A stretch of 64,000 nt of DNA from Microbispora bryophytorum (GCF_006874465.1 NZ_VIRL01000004.1:186001-250000); one strand, 5' to 3'. Positions 40,019 through 48,492 are shown, numbered from the stretch's first letter. Notes: generated by a model not told the origin, from the sequence alone. Program-made: numbers and translations.

Positions 40019-41416
40019 TCATCCCGGGTTCCGGCGGGTGCGCAGGAGAGGCAGCGCGCACCCGCCCGCGGCCAGCGAGACCGCGGCCAGCCACAGCGAC
40101 GTCACCGTGGCGGCGTGCGCCGACGGGGCGAGGCTGAGGAACAGCGTGCCGAAGGCGGCCACGCCGACGACCTGGCCGAGCTGGAGCATCATCGCCAGCA
40201 GGCCGCTGGCGTCGGCCGCCTCGGCGGGCGCGACCCGGGCCAGCGCCACCGCCATGAGCGGGCTGAACGTGCCCGCCATGCCTGCACCGATGGCCGCGAA
40301 GCTGATCTCCAGCAGCGGCTCGCCGTGGCCGCCGCCGGACAGCGCCGCCGCCAGGGCCAGCTCGCCCGCGCAGGTGACGACGGCGGACACGACGATCATC
40401 GGCCGGTGCAGGCGGGCCGGCAGCCGCTTCCAGTTGAGGCTGGTCAGCCCGAACGCGGCGGCCGCGGGGATGAAGAGGCAGCCCGCGCGCAGGGCGCTGT
40501 CGCCGAGGTCGCCCTGCAGGTGGAGGGCCATGGCGAACAGCCAGCCGCCGTACGCCGCCATCACGAGGAAGATGCCCGCCGCGGCGACGGCCACCCCGGG
40601 AGCGCGCAGCAGGCGGCCGGGGACGAGCGGATGCGCCGCACGCCGCTCCACGAGCAGGAACGCGCAGAGCGCGAGAACCGACAGGCCCATCGCGACCCAC
40701 CCCCACAGCGGCCAGTCCTCCTCGTGCCCGAGCACGAGCGGCACGACCAGCAGGCAGACCGCGAGCGACAGGGTGACCAGGCCGGGCACGTCGAAACCCT
40801 GCTCACGCCGCATGTGCGCGGCGGGCAGCCTCCGGGCTCCGACGGCCAGCAGGGCGAGCCCGATCGGCACGTTGACCAGGAAGACCGGCCGCCAGGCCGT
40901 GCCGAACAGGTCGGCGGTCACCAGCAGCCCGCCGAGCACCTGTCCGACGACCGCGCCGACCGAGATGACCGTGGCGTAGACGCCGAGCGCCCGCCCCCGC
41001 GAGGCGCCGTCGAAGGTGACCTGGATCAGGCTGAGCACCTGGGGCACCATCAGGGCGGCTCCCGCGCCCTGCACCAGCCGGAAGGCGATCAGCACGCCGG
41101 TCGACGGGGCGAGCCCGCACATCAGCGACGCGGCCGTGAACACCGCGAGCCCGGTGAGGAACAGCCGCCGGTAGCCGAGCAGCCCCCCGAGGCGCGCCCC
41201 GGTGATCAGCAGCATGGCGTACGCGACGGTGTAGCCGGAGATGACGAGTTGCAGCCCGGAGCCGGTGGCCCCGAGATCGGTGCGCATCGTCGGCGCGGCG
41301 ACGTTGACGATGGTGGCGTCGAGGACGGCCATGAACTGCCCCGCCAGGATGACGGTGAGCAGCAGAGTCTGCGAGGTTCGCCGCGCGGCCGGCGCGCGGG
41401 TGGTGACAGTGGTCAT
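40019..41416 (-). CDS. MFS drug transporter, DHA2 (EmrB/QacA) type
   Basis: 465 aa with about 13-14 hydrophobic helices. The N-terminus LLLTVILAGQFMAVLDATIVNVAAPTMRTDL is the DHA2 signature; LGGLLGYRRLFLTGLAVFTAASLMCG is motif A, and RLVQGAGAALMVPQVLSLIQ motif C-like. It likely exports toxic compounds by proton antiport. ATG 41416 gives the standard start. It is divergent from the MmyB-type regulator at 41519; the 102-bp gap contains two direct CTGGTAC repeats that could be its binding sites. Confidence 0.92.
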   Translation of the reverse strand: MTTVTTRAPAARRTSQTLLLTVILAGQFMAVLDATIVNVAAPTMRTDLGATGSGLQLVISGYTVAYAMLLITGARLGGLLGYRRLFLTGLAVFTAASLMCGLAPSTGVLIAFRLVQGAGAALMVPQVLSLIQVTFDGASRGRALGVYATVISVGAVVGQVLGGLLVTADLFGTAWRPVFLVNVPIGLALLAVGARRLPAAHMRREQGFDVPGLVTLSLAVCLLVVPLVLGHEEDWPLWGWVAMGLSVLALCAFLLVERRAAHPLVPGRLLRAPGVAVAAAGIFLVMAAYGGWLFAMALHLQGDLGDSALRAGCLFIPAAAAFGLTSLNWKRLPARLHRPMIVVSAVVTCAGELALAAALSGGGHGEPLLEISFAAIGAGMAGTFSPLMAVALARVAPAEAADASGLLAMMLQLGQVVGVAAFGTLFLSLAPSAHAATVTSLWLAAVSLAAGGCALPLLRTRRNPG

Positions 41417-41518
41417 GCAGGCAACGATGCGGCCGCCCTGGTACGGGTAACGAGAGCCTGCGGATACTGGTACTGACACCACCTGGCAACGCGGTCGCGC
41501 AGCCGCCAGGATGGGGAG

Positions 41519-42406
41519 GTGACGACGGGGACGCGTATCAGGAACACCAGGCGTGAGGAGCTCGCGGCCTTCCTGCGCAGCAGGCGCGAGCGGATCCGGC
41601 CCGAGGACGTCGGTCTGCCGCCCGGGCTGCGCCGCCGCACCCCGGGCCTGCGGCGGGAGGAGGTCGCCCAGCTCGCGGGCGTGGGCGTGACCTGGTACAC
41701 CTGGCTGGAGCAGGGCCGCCCCATCAACGCGTCGGTGCAGGTGCTCGACGCCGTCGCCCGCACGCTGCGGCTGGACGCCGCCGAGCGGGAGCACCTCTAC
41801 CGGCTGGCGGACCTGCCGGAGATCGCCGACCCGGCGGGCGACGGGGAGGGCCTCGACGCCGAGGTGTACACGATCCTGCGCCGGCTCGATCCGCTGCCCG
41901 CATGCGTCTACAACGGGCGATACGACCTGCTCGCCGGGAACGCCGCGTACGGCACGATCTTCGCCTCCGTGGTCGACCGGCCACGGCTCGAACGCAACGT
42001 CCTGTGGCGGGTGTTCACCATGCCGGACTGCTGCTGCCCGCTCGTGAACAGGGACGAGGAGCTCCCGCAGATGGTCGCGACGCTGCGGGCGACCTTCGGC
42101 AGACACGTGGGAGAGCCGGCGTGGACGAGCTTCGTCTCCCGGCTGTCTGCGGCCAGCCCGGAGTTCGCCCGGATGTGGGCGATGCACGAGGTGGCCAGGC
42201 CGGGCGTCCGGGTGAAGCTGTTCAGGCACTCGGCGGTGGGCCTGATCCGCCTGACGTCCACCAGCATGGCGCTGGCGGCGCCGCCGGAGGCCCGCGTCGT
42301 GGTCTACACGCCGATGGACGACGAGAGCAGGCAGCGCATCGATTGGCTGGCGGCCCATCCGGAGGTCGTCCACTGCCCGCTGCATGTGGAGCCCGTCCGC
42401 GGGTAA
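41519..42406 (+). CDS. XRE-family regulator with MmyB-like ligand domain
   Basis: 295 aa. HTH at about 15-75 (LAAFLRSRRERIRPEDVGL..RRRTPGLRREEVAQLAGVGVTWYTWLEQGRPINAS) is the typical N-terminus of this group; a PAS-like MmyB domain follows (about 115-285: VYNGRYDLLAGNAAYGTIF, VARPGVRVKLFRHSAVG), which in relatives binds fatty acids. GTG 41519 follows GGGGAG. It is divergent from an MFS exporter, so it probably controls that pump. Confidence 0.92.
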   Translation: MTTGTRIRNTRREELAAFLRSRRERIRPEDVGLPPGLRRRTPGLRREEVAQLAGVGVTWYTWLEQGRPINASVQVLDAVARTLRLDAAEREHLYRLADLPEIADPAGDGEGLDAEVYTILRRLDPLPACVYNGRYDLLAGNAAYGTIFASVVDRPRLERNVLWRVFTMPDCCCPLVNRDEELPQMVATLRATFGRHVGEPAWTSFVSRLSAASPEFARMWAMHEVARPGVRVKLFRHSAVGLIRLTSTSMALAAPPEARVVVYTPMDDESRQRIDWLAAHPEVVHCPLHVEPVRG

Positions 42407-42416
42407 AGCCGCAGTC

Positions 42417-42788
42417 ATGGCCTGCCGAATCAGTGAACTCATCGTCGACTGCCACGACCCCGAGCGACTTGCCGCCTTCTGGTGCGCGGTGCTGGACTTC
42501 GAGGTGATCGAGAGGAAGGACGGCTGGGTGGAGATCGGCCCGCCCGGCACCGGCTTCGGTGGCCTGCAGCCGACGCTCATCTTCGAGCCGGTGCCCGAGC
42601 CCAAGCGGGGCAAGCTGCGCCTGCACATCGACGTCAACCCCACCGACCGCGACCAGGAGGCCGAGTTGGAGCGTCTGCTCAAGCTCGGCGCCGCACCAGC
42701 CGACGTGGGCCAGACCGGTGAGGAGGACTGGCACGTGCTCGCCGACCCGGAGGGCAACGAGTTCTGCCTGCTGCGCCGCCGCCTGTGA
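42417..42788 (+). CDS. VOC (glyoxalase/bleomycin resistance-like) protein
   Basis: 123 aa, single VOC domain: SELIVDCHDPERLAAFWCAVLDFEVIERKDGWVEIGPP opens the first beta-alpha-beta unit and EEDWHVLADPEGNEFCLLRRR closes the second with the usual DPEGNEFC. Metal ligands cannot be fixed with certainty. ATG 42417 lies 10 bp after the regulator stop, so it may share its transcript. The substrate is unknown. Confidence 0.88.
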   Translation: MACRISELIVDCHDPERLAAFWCAVLDFEVIERKDGWVEIGPPGTGFGGLQPTLIFEPVPEPKRGKLRLHIDVNPTDRDQEAELERLLKLGAAPADVGQTGEEDWHVLADPEGNEFCLLRRRL

Positions 42789-42822
42789 GCCTCGCGCAGG
42801 CCCATGCGGTAGCGTCCGGAGG

Positions 42823-43185
42823 GTGGCGAGGATCTTCACGGTCGACGAGGCCAGATCGCTGATGCCGGCGGTGCTGGAGCACGCCCGCGCATTCGTCGCC
42901 GTGCGCGCCGACCTGGCCGAGCTCACCCACGACCTGCGGCACGCGGGCGCCTCACCCCTCGGCGGCCTGCCGGAGGCCAAGGGTCTGGAGGCGCGCATGG
43001 ACGAGATCCTGAGCTGGTTCGACGCCGAGGACATCGAGGTCAAGGGCGTCGCCCCGCTGCTCGTGGACTTCCCCGCCGTGCTCGGCGAGGTGTCCGTACG
43101 GCTGTGCTGGCTGGAGGGGGAGACCGCCCTCGGCTGGTACCACCGCAGCGACCTAGGCTTCCCCGGCCGCCGCGCCCTGCCGTGA
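42823..43185 (+). CDS. DUF2203 family protein
   Basis: 120 aa. Begins VARIFTVDEARSLMPAVLEHARAFVAVRADLAEL and contains DAEDIEVKGVAPLLVDFPAVLGEVSVRLCWLEGETALGWYHRSDLGFPGRRAL, the full DUF2203 pattern (IKD..GLVDFPA..LCWR..E..I.YWH). A conserved small protein of unknown function. GTG 42823 has GGAGG immediately upstream. A 30-bp tandem repeat begins over its last codons. Confidence 0.9.
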   Translation: MARIFTVDEARSLMPAVLEHARAFVAVRADLAELTHDLRHAGASPLGGLPEAKGLEARMDEILSWFDAEDIEVKGVAPLLVDFPAVLGEVSVRLCWLEGETALGWYHRSDLGFPGRRALP

Positions 43186-43233
43186 CTCGCGGCTGCCGCC
43201 GCGCCCCTGCCGTGACTCGCGGCTGCCGCCGCG
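43174..43233 (+). repeat. Two-copy 30-bp tandem repeat at DUF2203 stop
   Basis: The unit containing CTGCCGTGACTCGCGGCTGC repeats at exactly 30 bp; the first copy includes the DUF2203 stop codon. Further degenerate copies may continue to about 43265. The gap to 43479 otherwise holds only the palindrome at 43452-43471. Confidence 0.6.
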
Positions 43234-43451
43234 CTTTTCCCTGACGACGCGCCTGCCCTGACGTGGCGGCTACGTCCGCGCCTGCCCCTGATCTCGGCCG
43301 CCTCCATCGAGGATTCACCGCCGCGGAAACGGCGGCCGCCCTGGCGACGACGCCTGGCACCGAGCTGACCGGTGCCCGGATTCTCGTGCGGAGCTGACCG
43401 CCGGTTCCGTACGTCATCGCGATTCTGGGAGCACCTCAGGGCTTGCACGTG

Positions 43452-43471
43452 AGTTATCCATGGGGATAACT
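43452..43471. promoter_or_regulatory. Operator-like inverted repeat upstream of membrane protein-TetR pair
   Basis: AGTTATCC-ATGG-GGATAACT, perfect 8-bp arms, 8 bp before the GTG at 43480. CACGTG hexamers flank it on both sides (43446-43451 and 43477-43482). Probable autoregulatory site for the TetR gene at 43871. Confidence 0.6.
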
Positions 43472-43479
43472 TTACCCAC

Positions 43480-43869
43480 GTGGATAATGAACCGATGTGG
43501 CCCGTCGTGCGGGCGCTGTTCGTCGCCGTCCTCGTCATCTCCATCGCCGCACTCGGTGTGGCCGCCGTCGTCGGCGGCAACTGGGTGGTGTGGCTGCGCG
43601 GGGCGGCCGTGGCCGCGGCGTCCGTCTGGCTCGTCGCCCTGACCGGGCAGGCCGCGCGTGGCAAGAGGGCCGCGTACGTACGCATCCGCTTCGTCAGCAT
43701 CGCCGCGCCCATCGGCATCGTGCTCATCCTGCTCGCGCCCGACAGCGGTTATCCGATGTGGATGAAGGCGGAGCAGGGAGTCGTCGGCGTCCTGGTCGCC
43801 GCCGTCGCGCTGATCGTCAACCGGCGCGCGATGCGTGCGGCGTATCCGAAGGGTGGCAAGCTGAGGTGA
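43480..43869 (+). CDS. Small multi-span membrane protein
   Basis: 129 aa from GTG 43480; ATG 43495 is an alternative. Four hydrophobic segments: about 8-30, 33-55, 70-86 and 95-113. No known family is recognised. It is followed after 1 bp by a TetR gene and preceded by a perfect operator-like repeat, so it is probably the target of that regulator and might be a small efflux or envelope protein. Confidence 0.75.
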   Translation: MDNEPMWPVVRALFVAVLVISIAALGVAAVVGGNWVVWLRGAAVAAASVWLVALTGQAARGKRAAYVRIRFVSIAAPIGIVLILLAPDSGYPMWMKAEQGVVGVLVAAVALIVNRRAMRAAYPKGGKLR

Positions 43870-43870
43870 C

Positions 43871-44482
43871 ATGAGAAGCGTTGGGACTCGTCAGGCGGCC
43901 ACCGAGGCGCGCAGAGCTCAGATCGCCTCGGCCGCGATCGCCGTGCTCGCCGAGCGCGGCTACGCGGAGACCACGTTCGAGGCCATCTGCGAGCATGCCG
44001 GGCTCAGCAGCAAAAGGCTGATCACCTACCACTTCTCCAGCAAGGACCGGCTGTTCGAGGCCGTCGTCCAGCAGGTCGTCGCCGACGCCGCGGCCTTCAT
44101 GCGACCGGCGTTGCAGGCCGCGCACGGAGCCCGCGCCCAACTGGAGGCGTTCATCAGGTCGAACATCGCCTTTGTCGCCCGCCATCCCGGGCACGTGCGC
44201 GCGGTGCAGCAGATCGCCTTCAACAAGGCCCCTGCCGGAGGCGCGGAACGGGACGCCGCGATCGCCAGGCTCGTGGCCCTGTTCGCGGACGGGCAACGTA
44301 CGGGGGCCTTCCGGAGCTTCGACTGCACGGTGATGGGAGCGGCGCTGCGCGCGTCCATCGACACGATGGCCGAGCGGGTCGTCGACGGTTCCGATCCCGG
44401 CGTCTGCGCGGACGAACTCGTGGAGCTGTTCGACCGCGCGACCCGTGTGGAGCAGTCCGCCGGCGAGGGCGACCGGCCTTAG
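43871..44482 (+). CDS. TetR/AcrR family transcriptional regulator
   Basis: 203 aa. TetR HTH at about 15-62 (ARRAQIASAAIAVLAERGYAETTFEAICEHAGLSSKRLITYHFSSKDRLFEAVV); the ligand domain contains FIRSNIAFVARHPGHVRAVQQIAFN. ATG 43871 follows the membrane protein stop by one base, indicating a two-gene operon under the palindrome at 43452. The ligand is unknown. Confidence 0.92.
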   Translation: MRSVGTRQAATEARRAQIASAAIAVLAERGYAETTFEAICEHAGLSSKRLITYHFSSKDRLFEAVVQQVVADAAAFMRPALQAAHGARAQLEAFIRSNIAFVARHPGHVRAVQQIAFNKAPAGGAERDAAIARLVALFADGQRTGAFRSFDCTVMGAALRASIDTMAERVVDGSDPGVCADELVELFDRATRVEQSAGEGDRP

Positions 44483-44499
44483 GGAGTGTCGGACACGAC

Positions 44500-45378
44500 C
44501 TAGTCGGACAGGTCGTCGAAGCCGTCGAACTCGCCGAAGGCGGCGCCGTACCGCACGCACACCATGCGGGCCACGGACTCGTGCGCGCCGAGGGGTTCGG
44601 CGCATCCGGCGCCGATCGACTCGGCGGCCGTCGTGATCCGCGCGAGGTCGGCCTCGGGTCCGATGACGTACGGCACCATGGCCAGCCGGTTGGCGCCGAT
44701 GTTGCGCAGGCGCTCGGCGGCGTCGCGCACGCTCGGCTGACCGTCCAGCGCGGCGGGGACGACGGGGAGCGTCAGGCGGGCGGCCAGCAGGACGGCCGTG
44801 GCGTCGGCGCCCCGGGCGGCCTCGTCGCCCCCGGCGGTCGCGACGATGATCCCGTCGACCGGCGAGGAGACGTTGAACAGGCGCATGCGGTCGGCGCGGG
44901 CCAGGCCCGCCTCGGCCAGGCGCACGTGCAGGGCCTCGGCCAGCAGCGGATGCGGACCGAGCGGCTCGGTGACCCGGACCGCGGCCTCGCTCTGCGTCAC
45001 GGCGTCCCGTACGGCGCGCAGCACGCGCGGATGGGGCCCGGTGACGAGCGGGACGACCACCGCGGCCGGTCCGTCCGCGGGACGCTGGGCGGCGATGGAC
45101 GCGAACTCCTTGGTGAGGTCGGCGCCGCCGTCGGCCAGCGAGACGATGCGAAGGTCGATCTGCGGGTTGTCGAACCTGACGATGGAGGCGACCTCCATGG
45201 CAACCACGTCATCGCTCGGGCCCACCGGATCCCCGGCCTTGCCCGGCACCGCCAGAACCAGGGCGGGCGCGTCGGGCGGCAGGTCGGCGGGGAGCGGCCG
45301 TCGGTGGCGGCCGGTTCCGGGCCGAGGAGAGCGCTCTCTGGTGGGGAGCTTCGGAGGATCCTCGTGACCTTCGTTCAC
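44500..45378 (-). CDS. CbiX-like (sirohydrochlorin chelatase family) protein lacking first active-site His
   Basis: 292 aa, two CbiX-type repeats. In active chelatases the first strand reads VxHGSRDP; here it is LVLAVPGKAGDP, so the metal-binding His is missing. The second site is kept as PLVTGPHPRVLRAV, and PLGPHPLLAEAL is also conserved. The second repeat starts DGIIVATAGGDEAARG, again without HG. The protein is therefore probably not a normal ferro- or cobaltochelatase. Start GTG 45378. It is divergent from the LacI operon. A sulphite-reduction or cobalamin gene context is absent. Confidence 0.8.
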   Translation of the reverse strand: MNEGHEDPPKLPTRERSPRPGTGRHRRPLPADLPPDAPALVLAVPGKAGDPVGPSDDVVAMEVASIVRFDNPQIDLRIVSLADGGADLTKEFASIAAQRPADGPAAVVVPLVTGPHPRVLRAVRDAVTQSEAAVRVTEPLGPHPLLAEALHVRLAEAGLARADRMRLFNVSSPVDGIIVATAGGDEAARGADATAVLLAARLTLPVVPAALDGQPSVRDAAERLRNIGANRLAMVPYVIGPEADLARITTAAESIGAGCAEPLGAHESVARMVCVRYGAAFGEFDGFDDLSD

Positions 45379-45514
45379 ACCGGCGGATTCTAGGGCGAAT
45401 CTGGTCGAAGAGCAGAACCAACGCGCGGCTTGTTGCGGCTTGGTGATCTAGACGGTTTACCTGTTCGTTACTTGACGCTCCCCAGGGGACCCGCTTTGAT
45501 ATGGACTCATCCGG

Positions 45515-45563
45515 CCGTAAACGTTTACGGATTGTCGCAGATTACCGGCTGGTAAACGATTAC
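45515..45563. promoter_or_regulatory. Two LacI-type operators upstream of the LacI/ABC/ARH operon
   Basis: CCGTAAACGTTTACGG (45515-45530) is a perfect 16-bp palindrome with the central CG typical of LacI sites. GTAAACGATTAC (45552-45563) is a second, slightly imperfect copy. Centres are 35 bp apart, upstream of the LacI GTG at 45591, indicating autoregulation of the whole operon. Confidence 0.85.
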
Positions 45564-45590
45564 AGGACACTCTCTTCCAAGTGAGGTGCC

Positions 45591-46634
45591 GTGACCGAGG
45601 GTCCCACGATCACTACGATCGCGCAACGCGCCGGAGTGTCGATCGCCTCGGTGTCACGGGTGCTCAACGGGCTGCCGACCCGCGAGGACACCGTGCGGCG
45701 CGTCATGCGCGCGGCCGACGAACTCGGCTACGTCCCCAATTCGGTCGCCCGCTCGCTCCGCAACCGCCGCACCGACCAGATCGCCTTCGCGATGGCCGAC
45801 ATCGGCAACCCGGTCTACGTGGCCATGGTGCGCGAGGTCCAGCCGCTGCTGAAGGAGGCCGGCTACCGGCTCCTGATCCACTCCACCGACGGCGACGCCG
45901 AGGACGAGCTCGGCGTGCTGCGCGGGCTGCGCGAGCGCTACGTGGACGGCCTGATCATCAGCCCGCTGCGCGGCGTCACCGAGGAGCACGTCGAGGCCAT
46001 CGTCGCCGCCCGCGCCCCCGTCGTCGTCATCGGCTCGCTGCCCGAGGACATGCCGGACGGTGCGCTGGTGGACAACGTGCGGACCGACTCCAGAACCGGC
46101 GTGCGGCTCGCGCTGGATCACCTGCACGCCATCGGAAGGCGGCGCATCGGCTTCCTCAACGGACCGCTGGGCACCGTTCCCGGCGCCGCCCGCGCCGCCG
46201 CCTACCGGGAGGCACTGGAGGCGCTGGACCTGCCGTACGACGAGGACCTCGTCGAGGTGGGCGACTTCTACCGCGACAGCGGCGCGCGTGCCGCGCGGGC
46301 GCTGCTGGCGCGCGCGCCCGGCGTGGACGCGCTGATGTGCGCAAACGACCTCATCGCGCTGGGCGCGCTCGACGTGCTGCGCGAGCAGGGAAGGGACGTC
46401 CCGGGTGACGTGGCGGTGGTGGGCATGGACGACACCGACCTCGCCTCCGTGACCTGGCCGACGCTGACCAGCGTCTCGCTCGGGTCGGCCGAGCGCGGCC
46501 GGGCGGCGGCCGGGCTGCTGCTCGACCGGCTGCAGAACGGCCCGCGCGAGCCGCGGGTGGTGGTCGTGCGGCCGAGCCTCACGATCCGCGGCTCGACCAC
46601 TCTTCCCGAGGCGTCGCCGGGAGGTGCCCGGTGA
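45591..46634 (+). CDS. LacI-family transcriptional repressor
   Basis: 347 aa. HTH with hinge at about 6-60 (TITTIAQRAGVSIASVSRVLNGLPTREDTVRRVMRAADELGYVPNSVARSLRNRRTDQIAF), then a periplasmic-binding-like sugar domain with DNVRTDSRTGVRLALDHLHAIGRRRIGFLNGP and VDALMCANDLIALGALDVL. GTG 45591 has GAGGT upstream. It overlaps the permease gene by 4 bp and is first in its own operon. Its inducer should be the substrate of the ABC importer, a sugar or riboside. Confidence 0.95.
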   Translation: MTEGPTITTIAQRAGVSIASVSRVLNGLPTREDTVRRVMRAADELGYVPNSVARSLRNRRTDQIAFAMADIGNPVYVAMVREVQPLLKEAGYRLLIHSTDGDAEDELGVLRGLRERYVDGLIISPLRGVTEEHVEAIVAARAPVVVIGSLPEDMPDGALVDNVRTDSRTGVRLALDHLHAIGRRRIGFLNGPLGTVPGAARAAAYREALEALDLPYDEDLVEVGDFYRDSGARAARALLARAPGVDALMCANDLIALGALDVLREQGRDVPGDVAVVGMDDTDLASVTWPTLTSVSLGSAERGRAAAGLLLDRLQNGPREPRVVVVRPSLTIRGSTTLPEASPGGAR

Positions 46635-47560
46635 CCGCGCTCGTCGAGCGGCCGTACGGCCGCTCGGGAGGCGGGCCGCGTCGTGGGCCCCGTCGTGGGC
46701 CCCGTCGTGGGCCATGGTCCGGGGGCGGGCTCGTGCTGCTGCTCCCGGCGCTCGTGCCGGTGCTGGTCTTCAGCGTGGGCCCGCTGGTCTACGGCATCCT
46801 GCTGGCCTTCACCGACGCGCGGTCCGGCCGCAATGCCGAGACCTCGTTCGTCGGCCTGGAGAACTTCGCCGAGTTGCTGTCGGACGGCGACTTCTGGGAG
46901 TCGTTCCGGATCGGCATGATCTGGGGCCTGTCGGTGACCGTGCTGCAGTTCCTCGCCTCGCTGGGGCTCGCGCTGCTGCTGAACCAGGACCTGCGCCTGC
47001 GCGGCGTCGCCCGGGTGCTGGCGGTCGTGCCGTGGGCCATGCCGCCCGTGGTGGTCGGCCTGATGTGGCGGCTGGTCTACCACCCGGACGCGGGACTGCT
47101 CAACGGACTGTTCGGCTCGGACGTCGACTGGCTGCACGATTTCTCCCTCGCGCTGCCCGCGGTCATCGTCGTCGGGGTCTGGACCGGCATGCCGCAGACC
47201 ACGGTCGTGCTGCTCGCCGGCCTGCAGAGCGTGCCGAGGGAGCTCTACGAGGCGGTCAGCGTCGACGGCGCGGGCGCCTGGCGGCGGTTCTGGAACGTCA
47301 CGCTGCCGCAGCTGCGGCCCGTCGTCGTGGCCATCACCTCGCTCGACTTCGTCTGGAACATCAACCAGTTCAGCCTGGTCTACGTGCTCACCCAGGGCGG
47401 GCCGGGCGGGCGGACGAGGCTGCCCATGCTGTTCGCCTACGAGGAGGGGTTCCGCTACGGCTTCTTCGGGTACGCCGCGACGCTCGGCGTGGCGATCACG
47501 ATCGTCGTGCTGGCCGTGCTGGGCCTGTACCTGTGGCGGCAGGCGCGGGAGGGAGACTGA
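46631..47560 (+). CDS. Sugar ABC transporter permease (MalF-like)
   Basis: 309 aa, six predicted membrane spans. EAVSVDGAGAWRRFWNVTLPQLRPVV is the EAA loop that contacts the ATPase. N-terminal residues 13-30 contain three exact GPRR repeats from a 12-bp tandem duplication, an unusual basic cytoplasmic tail. GTG start overlaps the LacI stop. With the permease at 47562 and the lipoprotein at 48489 it forms an importer of the carbohydrate-uptake-1 class. No ATPase gene is nearby; a shared MsiK-type ATPase encoded elsewhere is likely, as in streptomycetes. Confidence 0.94.
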   Translation: MTALVERPYGRSGGGPRRGPRRGPRRGPWSGGGLVLLLPALVPVLVFSVGPLVYGILLAFTDARSGRNAETSFVGLENFAELLSDGDFWESFRIGMIWGLSVTVLQFLASLGLALLLNQDLRLRGVARVLAVVPWAMPPVVVGLMWRLVYHPDAGLLNGLFGSDVDWLHDFSLALPAVIVVGVWTGMPQTTVVLLAGLQSVPRELYEAVSVDGAGAWRRFWNVTLPQLRPVVVAITSLDFVWNINQFSLVYVLTQGGPGGRTRLPMLFAYEEGFRYGFFGYAATLGVAITIVVLAVLGLYLWRQAREGD

Positions 47561-47561
47561 C

Positions 47562-48380
47562 ATGACCCGCGCGCTGAAATACCTCGCCCTGCTGGGATAC
47601 CTCGTGTTCCTGGCGTTCCCGCTGCTGTGGCTGCTGTCCACGGCGCTGAAGACGCCGCAGGAGATGGCCGCCCTCGACCCCACCTGGATCCCGCGCCGGC
47701 CCACGCTGGCCAACTTCGCCGACGCCTTCGCCGAGCAGGACCTGGTCGGCGCCGGGCTGCGCAGCCTCGTCGTCGCGGTCGCCACCGCCCTGATCACGGT
47801 GGCGCTCGCGCTGCCCGCGGCGTACGCGCTGGCCCGGTTCCGCGGCGTGGCCGGGAAGATCGCGATCGGCTGGGTGCTGGTCAGCCAGGTCTTCCCGGTC
47901 GTCCTGATCATCATTCCGCTGTTCATGGTGCTGCGGCGGATGGAACTGGTGAACACCCTCGCCGGGCTCACGGTCGTGCACGTCACGTTCGTCATGCCGT
48001 TCGCGCTGTGGATGCTGCGCGGGTATGTGCGGGCGGTGCCGCGCGAGCTGGAGGAGGCGGCGGCCGTGGACGGCGCGGGCCGGCTGCGCGCACTGGCCGC
48101 CGTCGTCGCGCCGCTGCTCGCGCCCGGCGTGGTCGCGACGCTGCTGTTCAGCTTCATCTCGTCCTGGAACGAGTTCATGTTCGCCCTCGTGATCCTCAAG
48201 GATCCCGGGGTGGAGACCCTTCCGCTGACGCTGGTGCGCTTCGTCGGCCCGGAGGGGGTCGCCCGGCTCGGGCCGCTGGCGGCGGCGTCGCTGCTCGCGA
48301 CCGTGCCGAGCCTCGTCTTCTTCGCCACCATCCAGCGGCGCCTGCGGTCCGGCCTGATGGCCGGGGCCGTCAAGGGCTGA
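47562..48380 (+). CDS. Sugar ABC transporter permease (MalG-like)
   Basis: 272 aa, six membrane spans. The start MTRALKYLALLGYLVFLAFPLLWLLSTALKTPQEM is standard, and ELEEAAAVDGAGRLRALAAVVAPLLAPG is the EAA loop. FSFISSWNEFMFALVIL is the conserved late segment. It pairs with the preceding permease (1-bp gap). Both lack a cognate ATPase in this operon. Confidence 0.95.
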   Translation: MTRALKYLALLGYLVFLAFPLLWLLSTALKTPQEMAALDPTWIPRRPTLANFADAFAEQDLVGAGLRSLVVAVATALITVALALPAAYALARFRGVAGKIAIGWVLVSQVFPVVLIIIPLFMVLRRMELVNTLAGLTVVHVTFVMPFALWMLRGYVRAVPRELEEAAAVDGAGRLRALAAVVAPLLAPGVVATLLFSFISSWNEFMFALVILKDPGVETLPLTLVRFVGPEGVARLGPLAAASLLATVPSLVFFATIQRRLRSGLMAGAVKG

Positions 48381-48411
48381 CCCGCATGGCGACACCTGAT
48401 AGGAGGTCTCA

Positions 48412-48492
48412 ATGAGCGAGCGTAGCGAGCTGATCGGGAAACACAGCGGTCGACGAATGTCGCTCCGAGCCGAAGGCGAGGAGGCGGCATGA
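48412..48492 (+). CDS. Possible 26-aa leader peptide before binding protein
   Basis: AGGAGG (48401-48406) sits 5 nt before an ATG that opens a 26-codon frame (starts MSERSELIGKHSGRR, Arg/Glu/Ser rich) whose TGA overlaps the ATG of the binding-protein gene (ATGA). The Shine-Dalgarno is stronger than that of many genes here, and no other role for it is apparent. Translation could couple to or boost the binding protein, the most abundant importer part. Similar GAGCGAGCGTAGCGAG stretches occur as intergenic repeats in actinomycetes, so it may instead be repeat-derived. Confidence 0.45.
   Translation: MSERSELIGKHSGRRMSLRAEGEEAA

Noticed and set aside
40019-42805. A 928-residue minus-strand frame extending upstream of the MFS transporter
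   Set aside because: Only 40019-41416 has family features; the rest is antisense to the MmyB-type regulator and VOC genes, whose frames are well supported.
45327-45338. GAGAGCGCTCTC palindrome near the start of the CbiX-like gene as a CelR box
   Set aside because: Differs from TGGGAGCGCTCCCA at several outer positions and lies in a gene with no link to cellulose.
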